NCBI GenBank assembly: GCA_951812995.1
Contig: CATOTD010000004.1
Location: 124,001-188,000 of the forward strand
Length of the DNA: 64,000 nt
Source of the DNA: an uncultured Gammaproteobacteria bacterium
GTDB lineage: Bacteria > Pseudomonadota > Gammaproteobacteria > Eutrophobiales > Eutrophobiaceae
Reading direction: 5' to 3'
A model generated the notes under the pieces. The model did not search any database, was not told the DNA's origin, and saw nothing but the letters and a program-made list of their open reading frames with translations. Positions 18,989 through 27,900 of this stretch are shown piece by piece (position 1 is the first letter of the stretch; each line of letters starts with the position of its first letter). The translations under genes and the position numbers were made by a program.

Positions 18989-19270
18989 ATGAGAGAAGGT
19001 TACATCAAAGACTATATAAGTGGTGAAGAAGTAAAAGCTACGCCAGAAGAAGTAGAAGCAGTACAAGTCTTTTCCGAAACACTTGTCGAAGATTACGGAT
19101 ACCCCAAAGAACAATTACAAACACGACCACAGTGGCGTGTAAAAGTAAGGCCATCTGATACCAAAAAAGAGTATCCGCTTGATATTGCAGTATTCAACAA
19201 AGATAAAAAACCGATAAAAACCTTTTTATTGTCGTTGCGTGCAAACGAAAGACAAGAAAAGATGGTTTAA
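18989..19270 (+). CDS. HsdR N-terminal-like passenger ORF, copy 1 (frameshifted)
   Basis: A 93-residue ORF starting 40 bases after the transposase and inside the IS ends. The sequence GYIKDYISGEE and WRVKVRPSDTKKEYPLDIAVF matches the HSDR_N fold of type I restriction subunits. This ends in a PD-(D/E)xK nuclease motif, and the Asp of LDIAVF fits. The expected continuation FIVVACKRKTRKDGLTQ is present in another frame after a five-T run: six T would restore it. In that frame the usual Glu before CK is Ala. Hence it is a truncated, probably inactive fragment. ATG 18968 is an alternative start. Confidence 0.65.
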   Translation: MREGYIKDYISGEEVKATPEEVEAVQVFSETLVEDYGYPKEQLQTRPQWRVKVRPSDTKKEYPLDIAVFNKDKKPIKTFLLSLRANERQEKMV

Positions 19271-19432
19271 CCCAAAATGGAGTGCAATTGAAAAATTGCA
19301 TAAGGTAACAGGTGAGCATGGTGAGCTTGTTACTTGAAAAAACTAACAAATCATTGTGTTTGTATTTTGTAGTGAAGTTGGATTCAAGTATATAATTTCC
19401 CAATCGAAAGTAACAAGAGGAGCACGCCACAC

Positions 19433-20160
19433 ATGGCAAACAATACTGTGATTGATCTGGGTACACCAGAGGGAATTGATCCACTGACAGAGTTACTCAG
19501 ATCTGGTGCGAGACAGTTAATCACCGAAGCTGTCCAGGCAAAGCCAGATGAGTTGATGAGGCAGTATGATGATCAAAAAACAACTGACGGACGACAGCGC
19601 GTTGTCCGTAGCGGTCATCATCCAGAACGAGAGATCATCACCGGGGTTGGCAAGGTCAGCGTCGAGGTGCCCAATATCCGTAGCCGTGAGGGTGAGTCGG
19701 CGAGCTTTCAATCTTTGCTTGTACCGCCCTACATCCGGCGCACAGCGACCCTGGATGCGGCGATTCCCTGGCTTTATTTGAAAGGTGTTTCGAGTGGTCA
19801 GATGCAAAGTGCACTGGAAGCGATTGTCGGACTGGAGGCTAAAGGGCTGTCGGCCAATGTCGTGGGTTGTTTGAAACGGCAATGGGAAGCTACATACAAG
19901 CAATGGTGTACACGTTCCGTGTCTGATGAATGGGTCTATATCTGGGCTGATGGCATCTACAGTGGTCTTCGAGGTGACGATGGTTGATTGTGTTGCCTGG
20001 TCATCATCGGCGTGAACAGTCGCGGTCAGAAGCATTTTATGTCGATTGAATAGGGTGTCAGGGAATCGAAACAGCGCTGGCGAGCAGTGTTGTTGTCGTT
20101 GCAACAAAGAGGCTTGGGTCAGCCCCGAAGCTAGCCATTGGCGATGGTGCTTTAGGTTTT
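19433..20160 (+). pseudogene. IS256-family transposase type B, degenerate
   Basis: An ORF of 184 codons (MANNTVIDLGTPEG...) has the N-terminal half of a mutator-type transposase, up to the first Asp in VYIWADGIYSGLR. A TGA (19985) and an in-frame TAG (20051) follow, but the sequence continues recognisably (LCCLVIIGVNSRGQKHF, then GVRESKQ) to about 20160. There it is cut by the next IS256-type element. A GAGGAG site precedes the start. This type is distinct from types A and C. Confidence 0.8.
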
Positions 20161-20161
20161 T

Positions 20162-21470
20162 GGTAGTGTCAATAATCTTTCGCACTTTCTGATTTGGCTT
20201 TCCCTTAAATCTGGTTGTTACGCGATCTGAAAGTCCTTTTCCTTATCCATCTCTTGGAGCAAATCCATGTTCAGATATTTTCGCGTTCCCCACTTGCTCC
20301 CCGCGATGTGTCTTAGCCTTACCGCACACAACATCAACGCCGAGTTGCCTTCCGGGAATGCTCCCACTACTCGTGTTCGCCGCCTGATTTCTCGGATGAT
20401 CCTCTCCAAAGGATTGTTAGTCCGAATGCAAATCCAGTGCTCTGCTGGAAACCGATAATACGTCAGGGTCTCTGCCACGCACTGGCCCAGCCAATCCGCT
20501 GCACTCGATAACTTCATGTCCCTGAGCTTCTTCTCGACCTCCGTGGCCTTATGCCTGGCAGATTCCAGATATTCAGATGCATGGACAGCCCTCAACATGC
20601 GAGAGACTTCTTTGACACGACCACGAGGCACATGACTGAAGACGTTGCGGTAGAAGTGCACAATACAACGCTGCCAGCCAGCATCAGGGTAGAAGTCACC
20701 GATCGACTCCTTGCGCCCAAGACAGGCATCACTGAGCACCAACCTGATGCCCTTGAGACCGCGTGCCTTTAAATGACGCAGGAATCCTGACCATCCCACC
20801 TTATCCTCCTTAGTACCTTCAACAATCCCTGGAATGCGGCGGTAGCCATCGTCCCCAACACCTATGGCGACTAGAACAGAAACGTTCTTCACTGCACCGC
20901 CCCAACTGCGTTTGAGCACAACACCGTCCAGGTATACATAAGGGAAATCACCCTCTATGGGGCGATTACGCCACTCTTCAATCTGCCCATAGATACGCTG
21001 GTTGAGCTTTGAAATAGTCCCTAAGCTGACACGGGTACCCCACAATGCTGCGGTAATGTCTTCTACACGTTGTACTGAAACACCTGCCAGATACATCTCG
21101 ATCAGCGCCTCTTCGACAGACGCTACACGGTGCCGATAGCCCTCTATGATGGCCATCTCAAAGGTCTGCTTGCGTAGCTTCGGCATCTTTAACTCAAGCT
21201 CTCCAGCCCTTGTGTGGCACTTCCTGGTGTAGCTACCAGACCGGTCGTCTTTGCGCGTCTCAGTGCGTTCGTATCGATCAGCACCCACCAGCGCATCAGC
21301 CTCAACGTCCAGAATCTGGTTAAGGGTGTCTTCCACAGTATTCAGTACCACTTTGTTGAGATGGCCCTGCAGTTCCTGTTCATCAATAGGGACTACATTG
21401 TTCAAGTGCTTGTTTGTATCATCGCTCATGGCGACTCTTCTCCTGGTCAAATAAATGGTTATGTCACTTT
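20162..21470 (-). mobile_element. IS256-family element type C, apparently intact
   Basis: The 3' end GGTAGTGTCAATAATCTTTCGC is shared with the fragment at 54159-54277. The other end is less certain: reading inward from about 21470, AGTGACATAACCATT is a partial match to the first end. Fourteen bases separate it from IS5 copy 2. No target duplication was found. Confidence 0.75.
20218..21429 (-). CDS. IS256-family transposase type C, intact
   Basis: A 403-residue mutator-type transposase. The catalytic Asp residues are in YVYLDGVVLK and RLVLSDACLG, and the Glu is in RTNNPLERIIREIRRRT; the CIVHFYRNV motif with conserved Cys/His lies between. It has no stops or frameshifts, unlike types A and B, and could be active. 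ATG 21429 (MSDDTNKH) is preferred: GGAGAAGAG lies just upstream, and a longer in-frame start at 21450 has no such site. Confidence 0.9.
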   Translation of the reverse strand: MSDDTNKHLNNVVPIDEQELQGHLNKVVLNTVEDTLNQILDVEADALVGADRYERTETRKDDRSGSYTRKCHTRAGELELKMPKLRKQTFEMAIIEGYRHRVASVEEALIEMYLAGVSVQRVEDITAALWGTRVSLGTISKLNQRIYGQIEEWRNRPIEGDFPYVYLDGVVLKRSWGGAVKNVSVLVAIGVGDDGYRRIPGIVEGTKEDKVGWSGFLRHLKARGLKGIRLVLSDACLGRKESIGDFYPDAGWQRCIVHFYRNVFSHVPRGRVKEVSRMLRAVHASEYLESARHKATEVEKKLRDMKLSSAADWLGQCVAETLTYYRFPAEHWICIRTNNPLERIIREIRRRTRVVGAFPEGNSALMLCAVRLRHIAGSKWGTRKYLNMDLLQEMDKEKDFQIA

Positions 21471-21484
21471 TTATTTAACCAGCT

Positions 21485-22774
21485 GGAAGCCTCTAAAAAC
21501 CGTGCATTTTGTGGCACGATCTGATTTACTTGATGTGGGAGGATTTTGTTTATGCACGCACCTGGATTGTTTGATTTGACGGATCATTTGGCGCGGCTTT
21601 CGGCGATGGGAGATCCGCTTGAGGTTTTGGAGAGGCACGTTGATTTCGAAGTGCTCCGTCCCGTTTTGGTGGCAGCGCTTGGCTATGGGGAACGTCCCAA
21701 AGGTGGTCGCCCGCCCTATGATGCCGTTGTGATGTTCAAGGTGCTGGTGTTGGCCTCGATGCACAATCTGAGCGATGAGCGGATGGAGTTTCTCATTCGT
21801 GACCGTTTCAGTTGGCTACGGTTCCTGGGATTTCAAATCGGGGAGCCGACACCTGATCAGAAGACGATCTGGCTTTTCAGAGAGAAGCTGACCCAGGCGG
21901 GTGTCTTCAAGGCCCTGTTTGAAGCTCAGCTGTGCGCGCGGGGATACAAACCGACCGGCGGTCAGATTGTGGATGCCACGTTGGTCTCTGCCCCGCGCCA
22001 GCGGATGACGAAAGCAGAGAAAGCGCGCGCCAAGGCAGGTGAGGCCGCATCTGACATCTGGCCCGATGATCTGTCCAAGGCAGCGCAGAAAGACACCGAT
22101 GCGCGTTGGACGGACAAGTATTCAAAGGCCAAGACGACCAAGGAGGGCGAGGAGGATACTGGCCTTGTCGATATTTCGGTTCCGCACTTTGGGTACAAGA
22201 ACCACGTGTCCATTGACCGCAAATGGCGCTTCATCCGGGGTGAGACTGGCACGAATGCGGCTCGCTACGCCGGGCATGAACTCTCCTCGGTTCTGGACGA
22301 GACAAACAGCTCGAAGGCGGTTTGGGCCGATACCGGGTACCGCTCGGCCAGGAATGAGGCTTGGCTGAAGGCGCAAGGGTACCGCTCACATATCCATCGC
22401 AAGAAGCCACGCGGCAAACCCATGGCCAGGCATATTCGCCGGGGCAACGCGACACGCTCCGCCATCCGCGCCTGTGTTCGGCTACGAGAAAGGGCCCATG
22501 GCTCTGACCATCCGCTCAATCGGCCAAACCCGTGCGAAGGCCCGCATGACCATGGCCAACCTGAGCTACAACTTCCGCCGTCTCATTTTCCACGAGCGAC
22601 GACAGGCCACAGCCTGACTCTGTCCAAATTCGGAAATTGCCTGCTTATGTAGCCCAAAACGCCGCGCTTTTGCCTCAAATACCCCAACTCATGACCTCCA
22701 TGCCCGCAATGCGGGTGAGACCGAGCGAAACTCGCTTCGTCCTCGTCCCAAAAACCAAGTTGTTCGAGGTTTCC
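21485..22774 (+). mobile_element. IS5-family element, copy 2 (1290 bp, variant 3' end)
   Basis: The left end GGAAGCCTCTAAAAACCGTG is as in copies 1 and 3. The last 150 bp differ strongly from them (ending GTTGTTCGAGGTTTCC), while the transposase gene is almost identical. Flanks are AGCT and AACT, possibly a decayed 4-bp duplication. Confidence 0.82.
21552..22617 (+). pseudogene. IS5-family transposase copy 2, frameshifted
   Basis: Near-identical to copies 1 and 3, with the same loss of the RVEH segment after RSAIRA and the same frame change. The original C-terminus ends at TGA 22615. It has in addition a 9-bp in-frame deletion (FKALFEAQ instead of FKALFAAFEAQ). GGGAGG precedes the ATG. Confidence 0.85.
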
Positions 22775-22781
22775 AACTTCC

Positions 22782-23512
22782 ATGAGCAATGACATTTTCG
22801 GTTCTCTGTTTAATCTTCAAGACTATCGTCTCAAACAGTTGGGTAATCCTCTGCCTGAACTGGAAAAGACGGTTGACTAGGGAGCTTTTCGGTCGTTGTT
22901 GAACAAGGTTCATGAGAAACAACGTAAGCGTCAGGCGGGCAACGCCCAACAGACGTAGTGATGATGTTCAAGGGACTGCTTGTGCAAAATCTGTATGGTC
23001 TTAGCGATGCTCAGTTGGAATACCAAATCGAAGACCGTTGCAGTTTTCAGCAGTTTCTGGGTCTTGCTAGGCAGCAACGAGTCGCTGATACCAAAACCTG
23101 CTGGGCATTCAAGCATCGGTTAGCGGCGCTGGGTCTGATGGCATCGTTGTTTGAGCAGTTGTCGTTGAACCAGGCGGCTTATATCACTCGCAAGGGTCAG
23201 ATAGTTGCCTCCTCGATCATTCCGGCACTGTTGCCGCGTAAGCGTTGGAATGACAGCAATACCAGTAAAGATGTCTGGGCTGACAGTGCCTATCGGTCAG
23301 AGGAAAAAGCAGCGTTTCTCAAGGCGCAAGGCTAGCGCACGCGCTCCAAAGTTCGCAGTCGGGTCGAACCTGTGTTTGGAGCACAGCGCAATTTACACCG
23401 CAAAGCGGTTCCTTGCATTGGCATTACGCGCACAAACATGCATATCGGTTTGATGAATCTAAGGTACAACATGAGGCGTTTATGCTTTCTGGCACGGGTC
23501 AGTGCGTCTTGA
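22782..23512 (+). pseudogene. older IS5-family transposase relic (type D)
   Basis: It reads MSNDIFGSLFNLQDYRLKQ, then a TAG at 22878 in the sequence TVD-stop-GAF, where related proteins have Trp. Further on come MFKGLLVQNLYGLSD, an internal deletion after GQIVASS, and KDVWADSAYRSEEK with the second Asp. A second TAG follows at 23333, and then RTRSKVRSRVEPVFGAQ with the catalytic Glu intact, to NMRRLCFL. There is a frame change near 22950. It is a different IS5-group element from copies 1-3 and clearly dead. Confidence 0.8.
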
Positions 23513-23897
23513 AAACGAAGTAAAGCCGAGACAAGGGCTGTACGGAGACTACCGGCTTTTTGGATCAAATTGGTTATTTTTTAACCTCTCAAGCCAATAA
23601 ACTGGAAAGTGATTGCATTAATAGAGGTTCCCTAAAGATTGCTGTCTGGTACTCAGAGATTGACGGGAAACAGGCCATGGGGACTGGTGCCCAAAAATGG
23701 CAAAATAGCGTAAAGACGCGCTATTTTTCAGTTAGAATGGTGTATCCTCAAGTTTTTAGCCGTGTCGGCTATGCTGATAAGATAACTGCCGTAATGCAAA
23801 GCGTTCAATTTTAGTATTTCAATAATGCTATTCTATGCTTACAATTAGTGCTCTAATTTATGAACCCTAAGCGTTTCTTGATAAGGAAAATCGTTAA
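23513..23897. other. 385-bp gap after the IS island
   Basis: No convincing gene is present; an 84-codon ORF at 23560 has no ribosome binding site and no family resemblance. The only clear structure is the hairpin at 23702-23728. The last 100 bp should carry the promoter of the gene at 23898. Confidence 0.5.
23702..23728 (+). terminator. AT-rich hairpin with short T-run
   Basis: AAAATAGCG-TAAAGACG-CGCTATTTT is followed by one more T. The stem can also serve the opposite strand. It could terminate read-through from the IS island before the downstream gene. Confidence 0.5.
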
Positions 23898-24965
23898 ATG
23901 ACCGAACTTGTTGCTAAAAATGTACTAAAGGCGTTAGTACCAATAAACGCTCTTAATGCTAAAAATTTCCAAGAGTTGTCCAGTAAAACATTTATTGAGG
24001 ATATACCTGCAGACAAAATCATCTTTGCAGCAGGAAACATTGACAGAAAATCTGTGTATCTGATTGATGGTGAAGTTGAAATTGCATCCGCTAGCGGTGC
24101 CCGCAAGATTGTTACTTCTGGTTCAGAAAAGGCCAGACATCCACTCGCCAATCAACAACCTAGAAAACATACCGCAACAGCCAAGGTTGATTCTAAAGTG
24201 ATACGAATTGACCTTGACTTGCTTGATATTTTACTTACCTGGGATCAGATGTCAGGTGTTGAGGTTGATGAGATTCAGGCTGAAGAGAGTGGTGCGGAAG
24301 CAAATACGGACGACAATGACTGGATGACATATATTTTGCAGTCTAAAGCATTCGTACAATTACCGCCCGCGAATATACAAGCCTTGTTCATGCGTATGCA
24401 GGAAGTATCGTTTAAAAAGGGTAATGCCGTTATCAAACAAGGCGAAGAAGGTGATTTTTACTACATCATTAAGCAGGGTAAATGCAAGGTGACGCGTAGC
24501 TCAAAAATGGGCTCTGAATTAATATTAGCCACATTGGGAAAAGGAGATGCCTTTGGCGAAGAAGCACTACTTTCTGAAGCGAAGCGAAATGCCAATGTCA
24601 CCATGACAACGGATGGCTCGTTAATGCGTTTATCAAAAGAAGACTTCCATATGCTGTTACAAGAGCCAATGTTAAATTGGGTCACCAATGCAGAAGCAGA
24701 TGCCTTAGTCAAGAATGAAGGTGCAGTCTGGATTGATGTTAGATTCGAGAGTGAGCACAAGAATGCAAACATTGCAGGCAGTATTAATATCCCATTTTTT
24801 ATGTTGCGGCTAAAAGCGCAAACTTTGGCTCCAGATAAAAAATATATTCTTTACTGCAATAGCGGTCGCCAAAGTTCAGTCGGCTCATTTTTATTGAGTG
24901 AACGTGGGATGAAGGCTTATTGTCTCAAGGGTGGAATGGTTGATCGATCAGAATCAAATGCTTGA
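23898..24965 (+). CDS. tandem cyclic-nucleotide-binding domains fused to rhodanese
   Basis: A 355-residue soluble protein. Two cyclic-nucleotide-binding-like domains are visible. A degenerate one lies at about 10-115 (PADKIIFAAGNIDRKSVYLIDGEVE). A better one lies at about 145-265 (GNAVIKQGEEGDFYYIIKQGKCKV, then GKGDAFGEEALL), corresponding to the phosphate-binding cassette region. In the latter the usual Arg after E-x-A-L is replaced (SEAKRNAN). A rhodanese domain (about 270-350) ends with the active-site loop CNSGRQSS, with catalytic Cys. No DNA-binding helix-turn-helix is visible, so it is not a CRP/FNR regulator. It may be a ligand-gated sulfurtransferase; the partner is unknown. AAGGAAAA precedes the start. 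Confidence 0.88.
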   Translation: MTELVAKNVLKALVPINALNAKNFQELSSKTFIEDIPADKIIFAAGNIDRKSVYLIDGEVEIASASGARKIVTSGSEKARHPLANQQPRKHTATAKVDSKVIRIDLDLLDILLTWDQMSGVEVDEIQAEESGAEANTDDNDWMTYILQSKAFVQLPPANIQALFMRMQEVSFKKGNAVIKQGEEGDFYYIIKQGKCKVTRSSKMGSELILATLGKGDAFGEEALLSEAKRNANVTMTTDGSLMRLSKEDFHMLLQEPMLNWVTNAEADALVKNEGAVWIDVRFESEHKNANIAGSINIPFFMLRLKAQTLAPDKKYILYCNSGRQSSVGSFLLSERGMKAYCLKGGMVDRSESNA

Positions 24966-25035
24966 TATTATTACTGAATAAACACAGCAATGTTGGCCTC
25001 TGATGGTGTTAAATGGTATTAATATTGAACAATCA

Positions 25036-25848
25036 ATGCCAAATTACGCCGTATTTGGCAATCCGATAAAACATAGTAAATCGCCACATATTCATGCGTT
25101 ATTTGCCAGGCAAGCCGGTATTACACTTAAATATCAGGCTATAGAGGTTCCCTTAAAAAAGTTCGGTGAATATGTCGGTTTATTTTCATCTGCAGGTGGT
25201 CTCGGTTTAAATATTACCATCCCTTTTAAGGAAGAGGCCTGGTCGTTTTGCAGTGCTCTAACCGAACGTGCGCAATCATGCGGTTCGGTCAATACAATCT
25301 GGTTTGACACGCAATTCAAGCCACATGGAGATACAACGGATGGGCCGGGTTTAATGAACGATTTGATCATGAATCATCAGATTGATATAAAACATAAATC
25401 CGTATTGATTTTAGGTGCGGGGGGCACTGTAAAGGCAATTTTAGGGCCGTTGATCCAGCAACAACCGAGTCACATTATCATTGCCAATCGTACGGTTCGT
25501 CGCGCTGAAGCATTAGCTGATAAATTTTCGGCATCGGGCAATATTGCCGCAAGCCCTTATTCTGAATTATCGCACCAGGCATTCGATTTGATAATCAACG
25601 GCACATCCCTTAGTTTAAAGGGAAAATTCCCTGCTGTTCCTGAATCGATCATTAAGCGACATACCTGCTGTTATGATCTGATGTACTCCAACAAGCAGAC
25701 GGTTTTCATGCAGTGGGCAGCCGCCCAGGGCGCACAGAGGGTGCTGGATGGTCTCGGGATGCTAGTTGAACAAGCCGCCGAATCATTCTTTATCTGGCAT
25801 GGTATAAAACCAGATACACGTTCCGTAATAAAATCACTTAGAAAATAA
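25036..25848 (+). CDS. aroE: shikimate dehydrogenase
   Basis: A 270-residue NADPH enzyme of aromatic amino-acid synthesis, reducing 3-dehydroshikimate. Motifs: YAVFGNPIKHSKSP at the start (Ser/Ser shikimate site), LNITIPFKE with catalytic Lys, GDTTDGPGL with catalytic Asp, the dinucleotide loop GAGGTVKAI, ANRTVRRAE for NADPH, and GLGMLVEQAA near the end. ATG 25036 aligns with the family start; ATG 25003 is an in-frame alternative, and neither has a strong ribosome binding site. The gene converges with the TRAP permease gene, with a 9-bp gap. Confidence 0.95.
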   Translation: MPNYAVFGNPIKHSKSPHIHALFARQAGITLKYQAIEVPLKKFGEYVGLFSSAGGLGLNITIPFKEEAWSFCSALTERAQSCGSVNTIWFDTQFKPHGDTTDGPGLMNDLIMNHQIDIKHKSVLILGAGGTVKAILGPLIQQQPSHIIIANRTVRRAEALADKFSASGNIAASPYSELSHQAFDLIINGTSLSLKGKFPAVPESIIKRHTCCYDLMYSNKQTVFMQWAAAQGAQRVLDGLGMLVEQAAESFFIWHGIKPDTRSVIKSLRK

Positions 25849-25857
25849 CCGCTTGGC

Positions 25858-27171
25858 TTACAGACCGTGAATGCTGTCTAGCAAATCAGGCAACCCGGTC
25901 ACTAAATCAGGTATTAAGATAATGATAATCATGGTAACTATCTGCAAAAATACAAATGGCATTATGCCTTTGTAGATGTCCTGAATCCGAACTTCAGGAG
26001 GGGCTACGGCCTTTAAGTAAAATAAGGAGAATCCAAATGGCGGCGTAAGAAATGAGGTTTGCAAATTTATCGCAATTAATACAGTAAACCATAGCAGGTC
26101 AATATCAAATTGATTGGCTATTGGCGCAAGAATAGGAATAACGATAAAACAAATCTGTAAAAAATCGAGAAAGAAACCGAGGATAAATATTAATAACATA
26201 CTAATACATAAAAAGCCCCACATCCCACCTGGTAGATCAGACATCACCTCTAACACCAGGCTGTCCCCACCCATGCCCCTGAAGACAAGGCCAAAAGCAG
26301 TCGCACCGATTAGTATCATGAACACCATGCTGGTTAGTTTTGTGGTTTGTTGCATAGCGTCTTTGAGGTTAACCAGAGTCAATTTTTTATGTATGGCGGC
26401 GAGCATAAGTGCACCGATTGCCCCCACAGCGGCTGATTCAGTCGGTGAGGCTATACCAAAGAATATAGAACCTAACACTGCAAGAATAAGTATCAGCGGT
26501 GGTAATAATGTAGCGAAGCTATCCATATAACTGAATTCGGATACGCTGATATCGGGTGCGGGTGCAGCGTCTGGTTTATACCATGAATAAATGATTATAT
26601 ACGCCGCAAATAACAGAACGAGCATGAAACCAGGTATGACCGCACCCATAAATAAACGCCCAACGGGCACGCCCATACCATCTCCCAACAGTATCAAGAT
26701 GATGCTTGGCGGGATTATTTGCCCGAGTGTTCCAGAGGCGGCGATGGTGCCGGTCGCTAGTGGTGCTGAATAGTTGTGCCTAAGCATTGTAGGCAAGGCA
26801 ATAATGCCCATTGTGACGACGGTTGCACCCACAACGCCCGTCGTTGCCGCCAACATGGCACCGACCATGACAATAGAGAGTGCCAGGCCGCCATTCAACC
26901 TCCCACAAAGTTTGCCCATTGTTTCTAACAATTCTTCAGCCAAGCCAGAGCGATCAAGTACCACACCCATAAAGACAAACAGTGGCACTGCTATCAAGGT
27001 GAAATTAGTCATGATCCCCCATATTCGCAGAGGCAGTAGGGTAAAGTGATCAAGGCCGAGGAAGAGACTACCAAAGACCAGTGCCACAGCACCCAAGGTA
27101 AAGGCGACGGGATAGCCCATTAATAACAAGACTATCAGCACAACAAACATGATAATGAGCCACACTGCCAT
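25858..27171 (-). CDS. dctM: TRAP transporter large permease (DctM)
   Basis: A 437-residue inner-membrane protein with about 12 hydrophobic helices, typical of DctM, which moves organic acids with Na+ using a periplasmic binding protein. Diagnostic stretches are GYPVAFTLG at the start, GATVVTMGIIALPTM, ASGTLGQIIPPSI in the middle, ASPTESAAVGA and LTPPFGFSLFY near the end. ATG 27171 shares its A with the TGA of dctQ, so the two are coupled; a TTG at 27240 is rejected. The DctP gene is absent nearby. Confidence 0.93.
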   Translation of the reverse strand: MAVWLIIMFVVLIVLLLMGYPVAFTLGAVALVFGSLFLGLDHFTLLPLRIWGIMTNFTLIAVPLFVFMGVVLDRSGLAEELLETMGKLCGRLNGGLALSIVMVGAMLAATTGVVGATVVTMGIIALPTMLRHNYSAPLATGTIAASGTLGQIIPPSIILILLGDGMGVPVGRLFMGAVIPGFMLVLLFAAYIIIYSWYKPDAAPAPDISVSEFSYMDSFATLLPPLILILAVLGSIFFGIASPTESAAVGAIGALMLAAIHKKLTLVNLKDAMQQTTKLTSMVFMILIGATAFGLVFRGMGGDSLVLEVMSDLPGGMWGFLCISMLLIFILGFFLDFLQICFIVIPILAPIANQFDIDLLWFTVLIAINLQTSFLTPPFGFSLFYLKAVAPPEVRIQDIYKGIMPFVFLQIVTMIIIILIPDLVTGLPDLLDSIHGL

Positions 27172-27713
27172 CAGTCTATTGCCAGTGCTGTTGAGAGTTT
27201 TTTTAGCAGTTCGGAGATTCCCTGAATGATCAGTAAACAAAATCCTGCTGGTATTATCGCTTTGATTAACCAGCGCAAGGGCAGGCCGCCTGGATCGGGT
27301 GAGGTCTCGTTATGAATATAGGCTTGAGAGACAAACGGCCAAGCACTGACGATAATTAATAGACAAAAAGGAAGCAGGATAAATAGGGTGCCGAAGACAT
27401 CAATCCATGCGCGCTGTTTATCTGATAAAAACTTACTTCTATAAAAGATATCAAGTCGGACGTGCTCATCCTGTTTTAGGGTATAGGCCGCGCCCAAGAG
27501 AAAAATGATAGAGAATAAATACCATTCCATCTCTTGTATCCCAATGGAACCGCTACGAAACAGGTAACGCATGGATACGTCATAGCCAACCAGCAACACT
27601 AATATAATGACCAGCCAGGAAATACATTTACCCGTGTATTCGGTAAAGGCATCAATTTTCGCACTGAGTATTTTTAATTTTGCGATGGATTTCAATGTTA
27701 TTATTATTTTCAA
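27171..27713 (-). CDS. dctQ: TRAP transporter small permease (DctQ)
   Basis: A 180-residue protein with four membrane helices (about 30-50, 65-85, 108-130, 148-168). It has the family signature RYLFRSGSIGIQEMEWYLFSI near helix 2, and its short loop DEHVRLDIFY is characteristic. It forms the permease with DctM. Only 122 bp separate its start from the IS1595-type copy 2, and no dctP is visible upstream. The promoter may be displaced by or supplied from the IS. Confidence 0.9.
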   Translation of the reverse strand: MKIIITLKSIAKLKILSAKIDAFTEYTGKCISWLVIILVLLVGYDVSMRYLFRSGSIGIQEMEWYLFSIIFLLGAAYTLKQDEHVRLDIFYRSKFLSDKQRAWIDVFGTLFILLPFCLLIIVSAWPFVSQAYIHNETSPDPGGLPLRWLIKAIIPAGFCLLIIQGISELLKKLSTALAID

Positions 27714-27900
27714 AGAGAGATGCTCGCAAAGTATAAACTATCGTGGCTAAAAAGGAGATACGCTAGCGCATACTTGTATGGTATTCAGTGATAGCAGTGG
27801 CGTAGTAAAATAACTTGAAATATTTGGGAATTATATACTTTACTCCAATAGATAACCCATATAATCTAACATAAAAATGCAATAAAACGGAGGGGCATCA

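Larger units (their letters stand above)
17944..19400 (+). mobile_element. IS1595-family element, copy 1, with 8-bp target duplication
   Basis: Terminal inverted repeats are GGGAATTATATACTTGACTCC and, from the other end, GGAAATTATATACTTGAATCC. The flanks carry the direct repeat CAATCGAA (17936-17943 and 19401-19408), the 8-bp duplication expected for IS1595 elements. It holds a transposase and a HsdR-like passenger ORF. The insertion lies between two dead IS256-type remnants. It is nearly identical to the copy at 27836-29282, indicating recent activity. Confidence 0.93.

Noticed and set aside
23560..23814. 84-codon ORF after the IS island
   Set aside because: No ribosome binding site, no family resemblance, and it spans a terminator-like hairpin.
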